From: Betaproteobacteria bacterium HGW-Betaproteobacteria-9
GTDB taxonomy: Bacteria; Pseudomonadota; Gammaproteobacteria; Burkholderiales; Burkholderiaceae_C
Reading direction: 5' to 3'
Length of the DNA: 64,000 bases
NCBI GenBank assembly: GCA_002842215.1
Contig: PHCC01000005.1
Span: 186,001 to 250,000 of the forward strand
Shown here: positions 61,535 through 64,000 of the stretch, one piece after another
Numbering within the stretch: position 1 is the stretch's first letter
Layout: each line of letters opens with the position of its first letter
Notes under the pieces: generated by a model
Seen by the model: the letters and a program-made list of their open reading frames with translations, nothing else
Databases searched by the model: none
Told to the model about the DNA's origin: nothing
Program-made: the position numbers and the translations under genes

Positions 61535-62062
61535 ATGAACACGCTCACCACCGAAGGCGCTACTGCAGGCGGCATGGTCCCGCGCCTGAGCACGCTGCTC
61601 CAAAGCCTGCTCCGCACAATGGGCCACTTGCCCAACACGCTGCTGGCCTTCATCGCGCGGTTCTCCATCGCGGCCGTGTTCTGGAAGTCGGGCCAGACCA
61701 AGATCGAAGGACTGGCCATCGACATCGTGAGCGGCGAGTTCACGCTGGGCATCCCCCGCCTGTCCGACAACGCGGTGTTCCTGTTCAAGGAGGAATACAA
61801 GCTCCCCCTGCTGCCGCCCGAGCTGGGCGCCACCCTGGCCGCGCTGGGTGAACACATCCTGCCCCTCTTCCTCCTGATCGGCCTGGCCACCCGCCTCTCG
61901 GCCCTCGGTCTGCTGGGCATGACGCTGGTGATCCAGCTCTTCGTCTACCCCGACGCCTACGCCACCCACGGCACCTGGGCCGCCGTGCTGCTCTACCTGA
62001 TGGCGCACGGCCCGGGTCAGCTGTCGATCGACGCCTGGATTGCGAAGCGCCACCCGGTCTGA
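61535..62062 (+). CDS. DoxX-family membrane protein
   Basis: 175 residues from ATG 61535 with GGAG upstream. Four membrane segments; the pattern ARFSIAAVFWKSGQTKIEG is typical of DoxX. DoxX genes commonly close bufferin operons; a redox role in the membrane is proposed but not proven. Last gene of the four-gene operon. Confidence 0.9.
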   Translation: MNTLTTEGATAGGMVPRLSTLLQSLLRTMGHLPNTLLAFIARFSIAAVFWKSGQTKIEGLAIDIVSGEFTLGIPRLSDNAVFLFKEEYKLPLLPPELGATLAALGEHILPLFLLIGLATRLSALGLLGMTLVIQLFVYPDAYATHGTWAAVLLYLMAHGPGQLSIDAWIAKRHPV

Positions 62063-62147
62063 CACCACCACGGGCCACACCGCCTATCCAGGCGGCTTGT
62101 TTGCGCGCCAACCTATGATCAACGGGAACAGCCCTACACAGGTTCCC

Positions 62148-64000
62148 ATGCAAGCCTCTGAACAACCCATCCTGCGCGACCTGGTGCTCGTCGGCGGCGG
62201 CCACAGCCACGTGGTCGTGCTGCGCATGCTCGCCATGCAGCCCGAGCCGGGCCTGCGCATCACGCTGATCTGCACCGACATCGATACGCCCTACTCCGGC
62301 ATGTTGCCGGGCTACATCTCGGGCCACTACAGCTTTGACGACGTGCACATCGACCTGGGCCGCCTGGCGGCGTTCGCCGGGGCGCGCTTCATCCACGGCG
62401 AGGTGACGGGCCTGGACCGCGCCAACCAGCGTGTGTTGCTGCGCGACCGGCCTTCGGTGCCCTACGACCTGCTGTCCATCAACACCGGCTCCACGCCCAA
62501 CGTGCGCCAGGTGGACGGCGCGCGGGCGCACACCGTGCCGGTCAAGCCCATCGCCCATTTCAACCAGCGCTGGTTGCAGCTGCTGGACCACGTGCGCGCG
62601 CTGCACAGCCGCTTCACGATCGCCGTGGTGGGCGGTGGCGCGGGCGGTGTGGAACTGGTGCTGTCGATGCAGTTCCGGCTGCGCAACGAGCTGCAGAAGC
62701 TCGGCCGCAACCCCGACCTGCTGCGCTTCGTGCTGCTCACGGCGGGCGCCACCCTGCTGCCGACACACAACCCCGGGGTGCGCGCGCGCTTTGCCCGCGT
62801 GCTCAAGGAACGCCACGTGGCCGTGCACACCCGCGCCGAGGTGACGCAGGTTTCGCCCGGCTGCCTGCACACGCAGGACGGCCGCACCTTCGACGCCGAT
62901 GAAACCCTGTGGGTCACGCAGGCCGGCGGTCCCGCCTGGCTGCAGACCACCGGTCTGGCGCTGGACGAAAGCGGCTTCATCCAGGTCAACGACCGGCTGC
63001 AGACGCTGACCGATCCGAAGATTTTTGCTGCGGGTGACGTGGCCGCGTTCACCGCCCGCCCGCTGGAAAAGGCGGGTGTGTTCGCGGTGCGCATGGGCCC
63101 GCCGCTGGCGAAAAACCTGCGCCTGAGCCTGCGCGGCCAGGCCCTGGTGGCCTACAACCCGCAGCAACGCTGGCTGGCGCTGATCTCCACCGGCGACCGC
63201 TACGCCGTGGCCTCGCGCGGCGCCATCGGCTTTGCCGGAAACTGGGTCTGGACCTGGAAGGACTGGATCGACCGCCGCTTCATGCGCAAGTTCACCGAGC
63301 TCCCGGCCATGGCCGATGCCAGCCCGGCAGCGGCTGCGCCCACCAGCAGCCTGGTGCTGAGTGCCGAAGAATCACGCCAGGCGATCTCGGCGATTGCCAT
63401 GCGCTGCGGCGGCTGCGGTGCCAAGGTGGGCGCCAGCATCCTGACCCGCGCACTGGGCAGCCTGCAACCGGTCGAGCGCGACGACGTGATGATCGGCCTG
63501 CACGCGCCCGACGACGCCGCCGTGGTGCGCGTGCCGCCGGGCAAGGCCATGGTGCACACGGTGGACTTCTTCCGCAGCTTCATCGATGACCCTTACCTGT
63601 TCGGCCAGGTCGCTGCCAACCACGCGCTGGGCGACATCTTCGCCATGGGCGCCGAGCCGCAGTCCGCCACGGCCATTGCCACCGTGCCGCCGGGCCTGGA
63701 GGCCAAGGTGGAAGACCTGCTGCTGCAGATGATGACCGGCGCGGTCGAGGTGCTCAACGCCGCGGGTTGCGCCTTGGTCGGCGGCCACACCGGCGAAGGC
63801 CGAGAGCTGGCGCTGGGCTTCGCCATCAACGGGCTGATCGACGAGCAGATGGACGGCGTCATGCGCAAGGGCGGCATGTTGCCGGGCGACGTGCTGCTGC
63901 TCACCAAACCCATCGGCACCGGCACCCTGTTCGCGGCCCACGCGCGGCACGCCGCCAAAGGCCGCTGGATAACCGCCGCGCTGAAATCCATGGTGCTGTC
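62148..64000 (+). CDS. selD: NADH-dehydrogenase-like / selenide-water dikinase (SelD) fusion, cut by window edge
   Basis: 617 complete codons from ATG 62148, open at the edge. Residues 1-~385 form a two-dinucleotide-domain flavoprotein (LVGGGHSHVVVL, VVGGGAGGVEL, FAAGDVAAF). From ~410 a SelD domain begins with the active-site loop C420-G-G-C423-G-A-K426; C423 aligns with Cys17 and K426 with Lys20 of the E. coli enzyme, while the second cysteine of the E. coli loop is Ala here. HTVDFFRSFIDDPYLFGQVA and GGHTGEG follow. It makes selenophosphate for selenocysteine or 2-selenouridine; the flavoprotein half may supply reduced selenium. Confidence 0.92.
   Translation, partial: MQASEQPILRDLVLVGGGHSHVVVLRMLAMQPEPGLRITLICTDIDTPYSGMLPGYISGHYSFDDVHIDLGRLAAFAGARFIHGEVTGLDRANQRVLLRDRPSVPYDLLSINTGSTPNVRQVDGARAHTVPVKPIAHFNQRWLQLLDHVRALHSRFTIAVVGGGAGGVELVLSMQFRLRNELQKLGRNPDLLRFVLLTAGATLLPTHNPGVRARFARVLKERHVAVHTRAEVTQVSPGCLHTQDGRTFDADETLWVTQAGGPAWLQTTGLALDESGFIQVNDRLQTLTDPKIFAAGDVAAFTARPLEKAGVFAVRMGPPLAKNLRLSLRGQALVAYNPQQRWLALISTGDRYAVASRGAIGFAGNWVWTWKDWIDRRFMRKFTELPAMADASPAAAAPTSSLVLSAEESRQAISAIAMRCGGCGAKVGASILTRALGSLQPVERDDVMIGLHAPDDAAVVRVPPGKAMVHTVDFFRSFIDDPYLFGQVAANHALGDIFAMGAEPQSATAIATVPPGLEAKVEDLLLQMMTGAVEVLNAAGCALVGGHTGEGRELALGFAINGLIDEQMDGVMRKGGMLPGDVLLLTKPIGTGTLFAAHARHAAKGRWITAALKSMVL

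Noticed and set aside
1-64000. CRISPR arrays, tRNA/rRNA genes, prophage or IS transposase genes
   Set aside because: I looked for direct-repeat arrays, cloverleaf-type sequences and transposase or integrase motifs on both strands and found none that I could support.

Overview
The window is high-GC DNA of a motile betaproteobacterium. Protein sequences, gene order and a LexA-type operator point to Burkholderiales, family Comamonadaceae, something like Hydrogenophaga; this placement is inferred from recall, not from a database search. There are about 60 protein genes and no tRNA, rRNA, CRISPR array or transposase gene that I can see.

Layout. 1-9.1 kb (minus strand): a flagellar/chemotaxis block reading flhD-flhC-motA-motB-cheY-cheZ-flhB-flhA-flhF, with flhF cut by the left edge. 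9.7-13.0 kb (plus): fliC-fliD-fliS-fliT. 13.3 kb: fliE (minus), divergent from 13.8-25.2 kb fliF-G-H-I-J-K-L-M-N-O-P-Q-R (plus). 25.3-28.0 kb (minus): a lipoprotein, an NTF2-like protein and a NarL-type response regulator with a REC-histidine kinase. 28.2-36.8 kb (plus): a chemotaxis operon (CheZ-like protein, cheY, cheA, cheR, cheD, cheB) continuing into a periplasmic molybdopterin-oxidoreductase-like protein and a hybrid kinase. 37.0-40.3 kb (minus): an Ala-rich unknown and a small aromatic-hydroxylase module. 40.9-45.6 kb (minus): an orphan substrate-binding lipoprotein, a multi-PAS kinase, a response regulator and a universal stress protein. 46-52.1 kb: an unknown membrane protein with a strong sigma-28-like promoter, then the SOS mutagenesis cassette imuA-imuB-dnaE2 behind a LexA box. 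52-59 kb: small housekeeping or accessory genes, an MFS exporter and one chemoreceptor. 59.3-62.1 kb: a bufferin-type operon (DUF2282 peptide, DUF692/MNIO enzyme, DUF2063 partner, DoxX). 62.1 kb to the right edge: an NADH-dehydrogenase-like/SelD fusion.

The genes build, regulate and steer one flagellum. FlhDC is the likely master regulator. Several late genes (fliC, fliST, the che operon, the chemoreceptor and the unknown gene at 45.9 kb) carry sigma-28-like promoters.

The least expected structure is a family of about 16 multi-hairpin repeats (family 1), densest in the flagellar genes. Twelve sit 0-15 nt behind a stop codon in the same orientation to transcription. Their outer stems differ in sequence from copy to copy but stay complementary. 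One copy lies in frame inside dnaE2. A second element (family 2, two copies) sits at stop/start junctions; one copy is flanked by a perfect 17-bp duplication of the junction, including the Shine-Dalgarno sequence and start codon.
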